From positions 146,715-210,714 of the forward strand of contig SADC01000448.1 in the NCBI GenBank assembly GCA_004194705.1: a DNA stretch of 64,000 nucleotides. The letters run 5' to 3'. The stretch is from Ditylenchus dipsaci (lineage: Eukaryota > Nematoda > Chromadorea > Rhabditida > Anguinidae). The stretch's first letter is position 1. Each line of letters opens with the position of its first letter. The position numbers and the translations under genes were made by a program. The notes under the pieces were generated by a model. It saw nothing but the letters and a program-made list of their open reading frames with translations. It did not search any database and was not told the origin of the DNA. Below are positions 1-12,400 of this stretch, piece by piece.

Positions 1-684
1 TATGGTAGTAATGCATATGCGTAGCGTTGAATAGTTTGCCTTTGATTGAAAATAAAGAAAATTTTGTGGTTGGAGAACATATGCGCAGTCTTTAGCCGGG
101 TTATCCGACTTCGGTCAGAGTGCATACCTATAAAGCTGGGGAATATTTTACCAGATGGTGTGAAGCCGAAGCTCGTGAGAGCTTCTACTCTACTGAAATA
201 TCCTTCTTGTGGATAGTATACGGTGAAAGAAACACCATATGAAGGGCTATGGGCGAGAAGCTAGCACTCTATTCCGTCGATCGCTCTCATTTGACACGGG
301 CACAGATTAACGAGCCATGCTGCAATATAAACTATTAACTGATCGTATTGACTGTGTTGTATTTCTTCGTGTCCCGGAATCCCGCTCAAAATTTTTTGAC
401 ACCTGTCCCGTCCCGATGTACTGGTGTGCAACAAAGAAAAACAAAAGGGACTAGTGAGACAATTACAACTTTTTTTTGCCTTTTGATCGTCTCTAGGTCT
501 TACAACATAGCCAAATTTTATTTTTGGCCTTACACACGACTTGAGAATTCCGTCCAGTCCAGTCGAAATTTGAAACATTGTCCCGTCCAAAATAACGTCT
601 AAAATTTTTTTTGACACCTGACCCGTCCCTAAAAAAATTATTCAAATTTCGTCCTGTCCCGAAAATGTCAAATTTCCATCTCTA
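1..684. other. Gene-free; GTCCCG-rich element remnant
   Basis: No coding signal. From about 365 to 683 the motif GTCCCGTCCC recurs with GACACCTG spacers and ends in CCATCTCTA, the right end of hAT-like elements seen elsewhere here. No matching left end was found, so it looks truncated. Confidence 0.5.
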
Positions 685-1317
685 CAGTCAAACCTCGGTA
701 TAGTGACACCCTTTGTAGGCTGTTTTTGTTTCTTTTGGCGATTATCATAAAGTGCATCGTCAAGAGCTATAATAGTGAATTACTGAATCTCAACATCAAA
801 TTTTATAGTCGACTATTTTTCGACATTAGCATGTAGACCTGGATCTTAGCTTTCAGAAGAGCTATTAACACGAGAATTCCTGACTGTAACGTTTGACTAC
901 TTGGCAGTGAAAAGCCTGCTGAGCACGATGATCGAGAAATCGGGCCTCCTCTCTAGAGTACAATACCCTCAATTACCGCAGTGTTCACAGTGACTCTTCG
1001 AAAAATGGGTATTTTTTCTTCAGGCTGGTGAGCAGTGAAATTATTAAGCTCATCATTTTCTTTTATTCTCATTAGAAAGCCTTGATCTGGGCTTTCAAAT
1101 GATATATCGTTTGCCTCATTTAAAAAACCCAAAACCATTGTTGGACTTAAAGGTGCCACTATGTCGAGAGTAAATTTATTACTCCGGACTAAATAAAGTA
1201 CCACTATGGTGGAGGTGCCACTATTTCGATGTTCACTATAGTGAGATGTCAGTTTACCTTATTTAAGGCAAAACCAACCAAATCGATCCCACTGTGCCAC
1301 TATAGTGAGGTTCGACT
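685..1317. mobile_element. pogo/Tigger-like element, word GGTGCCACTATAG
   Basis: Left end TA-CAGTCAAACCTCGG. The right end reads GAGGTTCGACT-TA, slightly decayed. Both sub-terminal regions repeat GTGCCACTATAGTGAGG. No transposase found. Confidence 0.6.
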
Positions 1318-1767
1318 TATTTATAATAGCACTTTCGAAAATGTCCTTTATTTTACTAAAATGTCCTTTATTTAAAATTCTGAGTTCAGAGTCCTGTTTC
1401 AATTGCAATTTTAAAACTTTGCTCTCAATAATTCGTTCACTTATTATAATAACATCTGGAAAATATCCATATTCTATAAAACAAATTTGTTTGTAGCTAA
1501 CACAAACGTAGTTAATAATTCCTTCTTACAAATGCTGGTTCAGTTTTTATTGCAAGTGTGTGTTGTGAATATTAATGATCCGGTGACTTTTGGTGAAAAC
1601 AACTTTGGTTCCTCTAAACACCAATATGTTTATCAATTGAAAAAAATCTGCTAGTCTTTTCTGCAGGCAAAACTACTATAACCTCATCTACTAATTTTGG
1701 TGGGATCGAAAATTTTAAGGTAGCTCTAAAAAAGCACCACAATTAACAAATTGTAAACGTAAAAATA
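1318..1767. other. No feature seen
   Basis: AT-rich sequence without coding or repeat structure that I can support. Confidence 0.4.
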
Positions 1768-2185
1768 ACGGGCAATTTTTTTTTTCACAGATTCACTTTT
1801 TTCTGTCACAAATTTTCTCATTTCTGTCACAGATTTTAGTTCTTTTTCTTTTAAATTTTCAATAATTTATAATGTTTTTTTCAAAGTTGTAACACCATCA
1901 GGCAGCCTTGCAGTTCTGCTTTCTGGAAAATTATTATTTGCTGCAACATCTCTGTAAAATATATTACAAGAAAATAAATAAATGAGTCAAATTATTTTCC
2001 TGACTTGCTTTATACTTTTACCTATTTGTAATGTATTTTGCAAGGATGATGCAATAAAATGATACATCGGCAGAAATTAGAACGCAGAGCCACTTGATAA
2101 TGTAATGATTTTCAAAAATTATCGAAAAATTCGAAAAAAAAACAGGCTAAACTAAAATCTGTGACAAAAAAAGTTTTGCCCAAAA
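1768..2185. repeat. Foldback element, word CTGTCACAGATT, shared core
   Basis: Outer arms repeat CTGTCACAGATT and its complement. Inside is the palindromic core ACACCATCAGGCAGCC ... ATTATTTGCTGCAACATC, also found at 14545, 30335 and 54435. Confidence 0.6.
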
Positions 2186-2482
2186 ATAACACACAAAGGT
2201 TTTTTGGAAATTTTTTAAATTAGTTAAATTTGTTTAGTCGCTAAAGGTTGACTTATTTTTAGGATCACCTTGCGCCATATATTTGTTGTGTCCTGTTGAG
2301 CAATGTAGAACCCAGCTGGGAAAGATAAATGATCATAAGTGAACAAAGAGCTCCACCGCAACATTCGCGCCTTCTGTGCCACTTATAACTGTTTATATTC
2401 TCATTAAGTTCAAAGGTTTATCAACATCGTATTGCTAAAATTTAATATTTTTAATTTCACCCCCTTGCATAATTCAAACTTA

Positions 2483-2719
2483 CCGTATTCTCTCCAATAG
2501 ACGCCCCTCCTCCTAAATTCAAAATCGTGTTTTCGGCATTGTGTTTTTGACCCACTTTTCGAAAACTTTTTTCAGGCAAGTTTTCTCTCAATGTGTAGCT
2601 CATCTGACTGGCTACAAATTGAGGTATAATTTGCCTGAAAAAAGTCTTCAAAAAGTGGGTCAAAAACGCAATGCCACAAACACCATTTTGAACGCAGGGG
2701 CTGTCTCTTAGAGAGTACG
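2483..2719. mobile_element. CCGTATT-family inverted-repeat element
   Basis: TA-CCGTATTCTCTCCAATAG at the left; the right end is the complement with TA decayed to TG. The arms pair for about 100 bp (GCATTGTGTTTTTGACCCAC and its complement). Confidence 0.75.
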
Positions 2720-2722
2720 GTG

Positions 2723-4780
2723 AATTTAAAAAATTGTTAAATATTCTTGGTGCTCGTGCAAATAGTATAAACGTTACACCATTTTTTGTAGACTTATTTT
2801 TGTATTGGTAAAATCAGCAGGAAGCTACAAAAACAGATTTTCGTTCAGGTTTAGTACACTTTTTTAATGTGATAGTATGTGTGAGAAAAAAATAGCCTTT
2901 TATTTTGCGAAATTACCGGAGAGAAGTCTCTTTGATTTTTTTTCATCAAGATATCCGAAAACTTTACCAAACGCAAAGGCATTATGGATGAACGAAGGTT
3001 GACTCTTTTAGCCATAGTGATAATGAGGTGAAGGCGAATGGTAATAGTCCATTAACCCAAAGCTGAAAACGACAACAAATAGAGAAGAAGCCAAACACCA
3101 TAAAGAGCCAGAATTTTTTTCAACTAAAAGCTGAAAATGAGAACAATTAGCTGTCGCGATGGGCATTGCTGTTTAATATGATATGTTTTAAACACTATAT
3201 CTAAATCTGATATTCGAGAACTTGCTTATAATTATAATATATACACAAGTAACCAATCCTGTCATTTGACCTCTAAAAGCCGTTTGGTTTTTGTAAATAC
3301 TATAATGAAAATTAAGGTTGTTAACATTTTCTATATCAAAGTTACGAAAAATGCGATGCATATATGCTAGCTTTTATTTTCTTTCAAAATTTTTATTTCA
3401 TCTAATGCACTGTGATCTTATACCTCTACAAAAGACTGTTGGCAAATGATTTCCAGCGGCCCGGATGTTATCAAAAATTTCCATAAATTTCTTACTGCTG
3501 CAAACAACGGACACAACTTTTTTTCACACATTTATTTTCCCTTTAATTATTCGAAGCTTTCCGGTGCCAATGTCATATGTTTAACTGTGATAGTGTTGCA
3601 GCTCTAGTTTTCAGTTTTAAAACATTTGCCTTAAGTCAACATTTACTGTCCTAAATCCATAGTGCGTATCTAAAAATAATTAAATTATATTTTTTTTAAA
3701 CTTTTCCTCCATATTACCAACTAATGACAAGAAAGACAAATACAGTCTACACTCCTCCCCAATCTTTCAAAAAGAAAAGGGTGTTCTGGAAACTGCGTTA
3801 CTCCTAAAAAGGATTATTGCAGTTTTTCATACCCTTAAAACAAACACTGAAATTGATGAGGAGGCAACAAAGACCAGTAGAAAAAAAAGAAGGAGCAAAA
3901 ACAAGAAAAATTACAAGATTTCAAAAGTGATAACTCAAACGCGGGGAATTTGTTAACACGCAAAAAAGAGTTAGATGAACAGATAAAACAAAGTGGGACA
4001 TTGAGGAAAACAGTAGCAGAAGAAGAACATAGAGTCACTCACACACACACCTCAAAGCCCTTACCTCTTTTTATTGCGCGATTCATTACCAATCTTTTTA
4101 AAAAAGGTTAATTTTGTTGATGGCAAAAAGTTGAACTTCTTTTTGATGACTTCTCCTGGGTTTATGTGTAGTTAATGACATGCCTGTAATGTAACTCTAG
4201 AACAGGAGGTTCTATTTCACAGTTTTGAGTGAGGAGGGGGTGGCTGATTTCACAAGTATTTTGTAAAGATGATTTGCTTTAGCTGTAATAGAGAAGGAGG
4301 TGCTAAGAAAGTAATGTGACTCCAATAAAAAGAGGAGGAACAGTTACGTAATCAATATTACTGTTCACGCTTTTAGTCATCATTTGTGTATTTTGTAATT
4401 TGGTTGTCTAACAGATGTTTTAGCTTGTATTTATTGGGTTCATATTTGCGTGAAAAATTCCTTGTTCATTTTAATTTTTTTAAATATACATTTCTTGCTA
4501 TCATATTTTATACTATTGTTAAGTTTTATTATTGACTTCTTGAAATGTGACTCAAAAATAGCCTTAAAAAAGTTAACTGATAAGAAAACTTAATTCTTGC
4601 AATTTCATGAAATTTTTGGATTTTTAAAATAAATTTAAAACGGGGATGTAAATGGTGCTTTTTTGAAGTTTTTATTGGTTTTGAGACTTTGAGAATATTT
4701 ATCTTCAAATTTTACAACAAAATTTTTTTGATTTTTCTACATAAAAAAATCACTAGATAAAATGACCATTTCTTCGAAAA
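2723..4780. other. Gene-free stretch
   Basis: Two kilobases of AT-rich sequence. Short open frames here show no family features. No repeat boundary was recognised. Confidence 0.4.
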
Positions 4781-4782
4781 TA

Positions 4783-4982
4783 CAGTCGACGCTCGATATA
4801 GCATCCCTTCTAAAAGTTCGTTCCCACCTAGGGCCCGACACTTTTCTCACCTCAATTACTGGAATTTTTTGCTAAATCTGATGCGGCAATCTAGTTCTAA
4901 ATATCGCAAGGATTCCTATTTTGTCTATCGTTTCTGAGAAACACGATAATGGGGGATGCTATATCAAGAGGCGAACGTAGTC
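4783..4982. mobile_element. pogo-like half element, word GATATAGCATCCC
   Basis: Starts TA-CAGTCGACGCTCGATATAG and ends with GGGGGATGCTATATC and a decayed terminus. The interior AAAAGTTCGTTCCCACC ... CCCGACAC is shared with elements at 28243, 31178 and 42354. Confidence 0.6.
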
Positions 4983-6310
4983 AAAATGTAGTTGTTTAAT
5001 TATGAATAATTTGCTTATTCTCAGAATTTTCATTTCTATTTTTGACCCTGTATGGGGTATATCATTCAGTAGCTTTATACAATTAAACAGGATTGCTTTT
5101 TATGATTAATATAAGTTGTTATGAGTCAAAACAGTGACCAAATATAGTTGTTAGATGTTTTTGTATTGATTCATATATTCATAATGCATCAATATTCCGC
5201 AGATTGAGCTTTTACTTCGCCGCCGCTTCCTCTTTTTGTTTTAGACTAAAACTTTTAGTCGATATTATCATCATTCCTTATAGAAAATACGATCTTTTAT
5301 GCAATATTAAAAGCTTTAACTTTTGCTTTCAAAAACTTTTTCTTGTTTACGTTACAAATAGTTTTGTTTTGTCCAGCTTGTACTACTAGACAAGCTGGCC
5401 ACATCTTAGCTGACTGTGTGAATTAGTTAAAGCTCTCGAAAGTGTCTTCCAAGAGCAACCCTTTTGTGCTTTTACCGGGCAGAATAAAAGGTGAAACCGA
5501 TTTTGAGTGGGGGATGAGTTACATCCCCACCCCTTCACCAAGCACAAAAGGCCCATGTCTTTTGTAGTGAAGGAGCAGCAGGGAACGACTTATTACCACC
5601 ACTTCACCCCCAGTCTATTATCTCTTACAAATCCCTTTAACAAGTATTTCCCCCACTTTTAATATGGTGTATTGTAGCTGGGAGCTAATTAAGTCATTTC
5701 CTGCCCACTTCTTATTGTTGTCCATTTCTGGAGCAAATCTCAGTAGGTAATTGGAAGAAATTATTTTTTATTGAATTGAAAAATGGTATATTTTTAATCT
5801 GAGAATTTGTGCATATTAATTATTAGTGCAAAAAGCTGTCAATTGTGGGCGGAAATGAGCCTTATGAATTAGTACAGACACAGTACTGACTTCCAGATCT
5901 ATTTACCAAAGAGTCTAGTGCTAATCGGCTGCCATCAAAACAAAAGCAACTGGGAAAACAAAGCCTTTGCAGGCGTCAGTTTACAGCTTTAGTTGGCCGA
6001 TTATGGGCTTATTGTTAGCGGTATAGATCAGCCTAGTCAAGAGTTGTCAAATTATTCATTTGAGCTTGAATAACCTAGAACTGAGTGAACAAATGAGTGC
6101 ATTTATCAATTATAATGAAGCAAATTATTTTTTGAGTACTGCTCACTTTATTTAGCACACAATTTTTGGTACTGTAGTTGTGTTCTATGTATTTTCCCAT
6201 CAAATATTGTGCGTTCTTTTAGTTTTAAAGGTACTCAAATTATATTCTAGCTTCATTTTTTAGCTTTTGAATATAGTAAATGGTTTGTAAAAACTTAAAT
6301 TTTTTGGGGC
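4983..6310. other. Gene-free stretch
   Basis: No supported feature. A pyrimidine-rich patch with CACCCC runs lies around 5515-5660. Confidence 0.4.
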
Positions 6311-6522
6311 AGTTGAACCTGAGAAGTCCCCCCCGTCAAATCAGCTTGGGGAACCAAGGCAATTTTTTCTAACATTTTTTCTGACTCCACTATTTTTCAC
6401 CACAAGTCTTAAAACTAATTTTCAACTATGTTTATACAAGAATATATCGGTGAAAAAAATTCTAAAAAATTGCCTTGCTTCCCCAAAACTGATTTGACTG
6501 TGCGGGGGCAGTTCAATTAAGC
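6311..6522. mobile_element. Short inverted-repeat element
   Basis: The left arm contains GTCAAATCAGCTTGGGGAAC and CAAGGCAATTTTTTC; the right arm has the complements (AAATTGCCTTGCTTCCCC, TGATTTGAC). Total about 210 bp. Class unknown. Confidence 0.6.
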
Positions 6523-8509
6523 CAAATTATTAAATTGTCAATTTAAAGAGATTTAAAGAGATTCCGTCTTCTAGCAGTTCAATAAATTTCAACGCATAGT
6601 TTTCACATTTTTACCACAGTTAACTCTCGATGTAAGACTTCGATATAAAGCACTCTTGATATAGCCGGTCTCCATGGGTGATCTCATTTCAAAAATCACT
6701 AAATATACCAGCATCACTTGAACTTTAAAGCACTTTCACTATTAGAGCACCTTTGGCGGTTCTAAGGGGTGGTTTTACATCCAGCTTTGACTATACGAAA
6801 ATATCAGAGAAACTAAAAAAATTACTCGAAGATATTTTCAAAACATACAATGCATCCGTGTCCAACATTCCTTATGTGAATCACAAACTCAACTGTTGAA
6901 ATGTCTGTGAGTAATTGGGTTATTAATAAACTCAAAGAGCATTACTATTGATTAGTATTATTATTAATAACTGATGTTGTTGTGTTCAGCTTCCGAAAAT
7001 TGTCTAATTGCCAGAGATATGGGCAATGAAATTAGTTGTTGATAACAAGTAGTAGTTGTGCTGGTGGTCACCTACTTGTTGTTACAAATTGGCGGAGAGG
7101 CTGGGACAAGCAAAGTAACAACAGTTTAATGTTTACACTATCAATCTACACAATTCCTTATTGCTCTTTCTATTCAAGCCTCTTGCAAGGCATCATGCTA
7201 AAGCTGAGGTGGAGTGCGCCGAATTACGATCCTTCATTGTAGTTGGCAAGGAGGAGGCACATTAAGCCCCGCTTTACTAGCTATCAAAACTATTTGTATC
7301 AAGATTTTATAACATGTTTGGTAATTAGTAATAGGTGAGCATGGAGTTTAGGAAATATCTCCTCTATTGCTTTTCATGTTTTCAGGTTAATAAATTTCTG
7401 AAAAGTGTTAATCACCTAATTTATTATTTTTTATTATTAATTGCTGTTTTTGTCTTTTTGAAATTTTCTAGACTTTTCCAGAGTTTTATTTGAAAGGAAT
7501 GTTTTGAAACAGTTTTTTTAAATGTATTTCTAGGTGTATTTCTAGGTTGGCGGGTCGACCCTTCGTTTTCTACTTTTTTAGTCAAAAGTCGAAAATTTCA
7601 GTCTACTCACTAAGCCAAAAAGTTTGACTTTCTGTTTCAGTCCTTTGCCAACCTATTTCTTACAAGTATTGACAGTCTTTTATTTTATGAGACGTCACTA
7701 AGAATTATTAGATGACAGAGCTCTCCAAATATTTTTGGTATTATATTTTTATCCATGAAAATACAAATATTTTGTTTGCACTTGATATTTAAAAAAAACC
7801 GTAATTCTTGGCTAAAATTTTTGAATTCAGTACCAAAATGTGTTGTAATTTTCACGGGTAAAGATATAGTGTCACAAACTTTTAAAAGAATTTGTATTCT
7901 CTGGGCTCCTTATATGTGTGCTTTATTTTGTATTTTTAAAACAACGCAAGTCACCTTATTATTTTTTGATTTAGATGACTTGGAAGTTTTTTTTAACAAT
8001 GATTGTGTTAAGTTTCCAATATTGTTGTGAGTCTTTTAAAGGTATATAAAAATTATATGTTATTGCATCATCTTCCGAAACGTAAATTACGGCATTGCTT
8101 AATTAGAGAGCTTGAACAAACTTGTTCATCAAGCGTTTAGTATTTAGTTTCCAACTCCATCTAAAGTTTTTTAAATGAATTTCTGCCGTTTACTTATTTA
8201 CTAACCCCGCTTTGGCTAAAAAATTAAGAAAGGGCCTTAACAAAAGCAATATGACACGAAAAATTTCAAAGGCCAAAAGAATACTAGCAAGCTCAACATA
8301 ACGAAACAGGTTTTAGACTATTGCAAAATTAAAATGTGAAGCTCAAAAAACATCTTTTAAAACAAAAATAACACGCATAAATATTTTTAATTCATTTCTT
8401 CATGTTTGCACTTATACTCAGAAAAAGATATGTGATTTGGGGTTTTTTTAAGGATCTCACTTTTATTGTTTTGGTTAAAAAAAATACCTACTAGAACGTG
8501 AATTTATAA
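6523..8509. other. Gene-free stretch with one decayed pogo-like end
   Basis: CAGTTAACTCTCGATGTAAG at 6619 resembles the CAGTCRAAC ends. Otherwise no feature seen. Confidence 0.35.
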
Positions 8510-8770
8510 TAGGGTTGGGTGACGGGAATATTCCCAGTTTATTCCCGGTCCGAATCTAAGATTCGGACCGGAAAAATCGGTCCGAATCGGTCCGAATCTT
8601 TTTGGTGTTTTTTTTAGCAATTTTGCTCGATTTTTTATAATTAAAAAATAAATTTGGTTATTTGGAGATAAAAGATTCGGACCGAATCGGACCGGAAAAA
8701 AAGATTAAGACCAGGAATATTCCCTGGAATATTCCCGAAATAGATTCGGACCGGTCTTATTCCAACCCTT
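8510..8770. mobile_element. hAT-like element, word GATTCGGACCG
   Basis: Flanked by the 8-bp duplication ATTTATAA (8502-8509 and 8771-8778). Ends are TAGGGTTGG and CCAACCCTT. Both arms are built from GGTCCGAATC/GATTCGGACC repeats plus GAATATTCCC. Confidence 0.8.
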
Positions 8771-8930
8771 ATTTATAATACGTTAACTAGCAGAGCTTTT
8801 CTATATTGACTTTTGAAAAAGACATCCCCAATAATTTGGGCTCAGGTCCGTAGGCTTAGGCTCAGGCCTATCCATTACTAACAAAGGCTTTTTTACATGT
8901 TTTTTTTTTGAAAAATTATGGTTTTAGGTA

Positions 8931-9090
8931 CAGTCAAACTTTGATATAACTTACACCCGATATAACGTACAGCCCCAATATAACGTACACCTGGCCCGGT
9001 CCTTTAATAATAAACTCTGTCAAAATTACCTCTGATATAACGTACATCTGACCTGCTCCCCAGGGTGTACTTTATATCGAAGTTTGACTG
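8931..9090. mobile_element. pogo/Tigger-like element, word GATATAACGTACA
   Basis: 160 bp, TA-flanked, ends CAGTCAAACTT and AAGTTTGACTG. The word GATATAACGTACA recurs at the left and inverted at the right. Confidence 0.8.
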
Positions 9091-9416
9091 TACTCTCCGC
9101 AAATTATTGGGAGGAGGGGGGGGGGCTGGTGGTTGATATTACAGTAGCTTTTTTTGGAGGGGGTGGTTTTTATTTCAATAACGTTGGTGTATCAGTTTGA
9201 AAATAATTCTTTTTGCCCAATTTGTATTTACTTAGCATAAAATTGATCAAAAGGTTGACTTTGATATTTATTCAAACTCAAACGATGTATCATGTCACTC
9301 AGCCAAATTAATGTGCTTCTATATTATTGCTAACCACTTTTCCTTGTGTTATACATTTTTTATTATATATTTTTGAGTTTTAGCGCAAATTTTATAACTT
9401 GTTTTACTTAATTTCT

Positions 9417-9440
9417 AGGTGTTCAAGTATTTAAATCAGG
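9417..9440 (+). promoter_or_regulatory. 3' splice acceptor just before the innexin start
   Basis: A pyrimidine-rich tract ending TTTCTAG lies 22 nt before the ATG. It could accept a trans-spliced leader, as is common in nematodes, or end a 5'-UTR intron. No upstream exon was recognised. Confidence 0.5.
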
Positions 9441-12400
9441 ATGCTACCTATGCCCATGATTGGTATTGAATATTTGAACAAAATAGGAGGACAGCTTCGA
9501 GGCAAACTAAGTAAATTGGCTAGACCTTTGTTGAAGGACGGAATAGGTGATAAGATGGACAAAGGCAATTTGTGGTTAGTGCCAGGCTTTACGATATTTG
9601 CATTTGCCATTCTCTGGACTGCTAAATTGTGAGTTCTATATTACACGTAGATAAGAAACATTAATCAACCATTTTCATTTTATTACTATTTTATTGGTCT
9701 ATTGTGACAGAAAATCATTTGTAACAATTTTGCACAACAAAAAATGCAACAAACTACAGTATATTATTTTTTCATTAAAAATAAATCAAGTCCAAAGCCT
9801 TATAGTCGAAAGCTTGATCTAAAGTAATCTCAAGGTGATCTTAATCTAGATAGATAGAATCCGTAAAAATTGAATTGCACCCCTTCCAAGGAGTATTTTC
9901 CTGTAAGCCTACTATTTTCGGATCCCTTGATTTTTTTCACCCCAATCAATTGCAATTTGTAGCGCGCTAACTTAGGCTTAGGATTATGCTCAGGCCTTAG
10001 GCTCAGGCAAAAATGGCTTAGAGAAAAATACTCTTTGGATGGGGGGGGGGGGTACTTCATATGCTGTCATAGAATCTGAAATAAAAAACAAGATAATTTT
10101 AGATTGGTTTCATTAAAATTCAAAAGATTATTTTAATAAAAACAAAGCATTTAAAAGCAAAAAAAACTTTTGTTTTCTATAATTTGATTTTTTAGATCCA
10201 AAGTAGCACTAGACGAATCCACATGCAAGGTTTGCAATTTTTAAAGTCTTCGCAATCAGGAAAATTTTTCTAACATCTATTCATTTATAGGGTGCTTCAA
10301 TATACGATTTCGCTGGTCTGTCAATAGATGATGAGGCAAAAAGGCACTGTCAAACTGCCAATCGCTACTACGTGGGTGTAAACGAGCCATTTTCTTATGA
10401 ACAGAGATGGAGAGCGGAGCGACAGGTCAAGAATCCGGAGGTAAAACTGCTATTTAAAATAAAAAAAAACTAATATTTCGATTTTTTCAGTGGGTCATAT
10501 GGTTTTGGGCACCAATTGTGTTCGTGATGTACGTGCTTACTAGGTTTATTTGGTCACTTCTACTGGAAAATCAAGGTGGGCTAGAGTTCAAATAAATGTT
10601 TACAGTTTTAGAATGTGTTAACTTTTTAGGCATCAATTTTCCTAACATTGTGAACGCATGTCAAAGCGTGATTGTAGACAATGCTGGTGTGACCGAAATT
10701 GACTTTGACAAGCTGTATGACAGAGTTCCAATAATCTCGGACAACTTCCGGTGTGCTTCTTCATCTCATGCCTTTGCTGCTTTCATTGCCTTTGAATTCA
10801 CTTTGGTGTTGGCGCCTCTATTTTTACTCATCTTCTTTCTACCACTCATGATCGGTTCTAATTACCGTACATGGGGATTGGATATAGCCAAGGCTTGGTG
10901 GGAGCACAGAGAATGGTTAGTTGCAGTCTTGATCAATTTTATACAACAAAAATACTTTTAAAAAGTAGAAAGGAAATAAGGCAACAAAAATCATCCGGCT
11001 TTTTAAACGGGCATGCCCACGCTACTAAGAGGTGGTACCCGGGAATTCAAATTTTTTTTTCCTAATCATTGAACTTCTGCACTGATTTTTCAACTTGGTT
11101 TCTAACAAAATAAGGTATAGAATTTATTTTAGGTGTGATTCCTGGGCACCACCTCTTATTAGCGTGGGCATGCCCTTTAAGAGCGAAATTTATTGGATTG
11201 AGAACAACCTTTCACACAGAAATGTAATTTGTCAGCTAAAGTTTACTAACTCTCAAACTGTTCATGGCTTTAATGCAGGGCTGCCATCTCAAAATTTTTT
11301 TAAACAAGGACATTTGGGCAAAAATGGACGTTTTGAGCATTTTTAAAAAAAAGTGCATTTTGTCTAGTGCTTATTGCCATTTTGAAGCGAAAAAAAAGAT
11401 TTGACTAAAACTTCAAAAATGAAATAAGATTTGGGATTCCGAAAAAAGAACAAATCTTTTTAAAAAGGACGTATGGCAGCCCTGCTTTAATGGCTAAATG
11501 GCACGAGTTTGTGTTTGAGTTCAGACCAAGGGTATTTATATAGCCGAAAATCAGAACTCAAAACAGAACTCGAAGGTGTTCACGTATTTCGAGTTTGAGT
11601 TCGAGGTCGAACTTAAGAATTTCATGTATACAAATTGGATCACTCAGAATCTCACCCCAGAGTGTCCAAAAGCCACTGAAAGCTGCTTTTTGGAGATTTA
11701 CTAAAGAAATTGTCCAAGTTACATACATTAACACCTTCAAGTTCGACCTCGAATTTAAACTCGAACTTGAACTACGTGAATATCTTCGCGTTTGAGTCCG
11801 ACTTCAAGTTCGAGTTCGGATCAAAGTTGTTCACGTAGCCAAAAATTTGAGCTCGAATCACGTGAACCAGCCATAAGTACATTTGTGAAAAATAGCAAAA
11901 GATCTCTTCTGTGCTTAGCAGAGCATATACCTTCGACCTGCTCGAAGATTGACCAAATTTGATTGACTTAAACCAGTTTTTCATTACATGACAAAGCTAT
12001 AATAAATCTTTTCGGAAAAAATCGTGCAAAACTTAACTAAGCCTTTTGAATATTTCAGGAGAGATTCCCTCTTATGCCGTTTTTCGGATCAGACAGCAGA
12101 GAAGTAAGAGTGCCACTTATTCCGAGGATCACCTACTGCGACTATCACTTTGTCACTCTCGGAAACGACCATATTCTCACATACAGATGCTATTTGGATG
12201 CCAATTGGCATGAGAGGACTGCCCTATTTACTTGGTAAGCCTTACATTGATTAATAAAAATATGATTGTTTAAAATGTCTGTTTTGCAGGATCATGCTAG
12301 TATTTTTGATCTTCATTAACCTGTGCAACCTGTACTTCTGGGTCCAATGGGCTTTCTTGATGCGAATGCGTAATCGTCGACAAATGTGGGTGCTCAAGAA

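Noticed and set aside
953..1204. 83-codon open frame on the minus strand inside the pogo-like element
   Set aside because: No DDE or DNA-binding features, no splice or promoter support; it overlaps the GTGCCACTATAG words.
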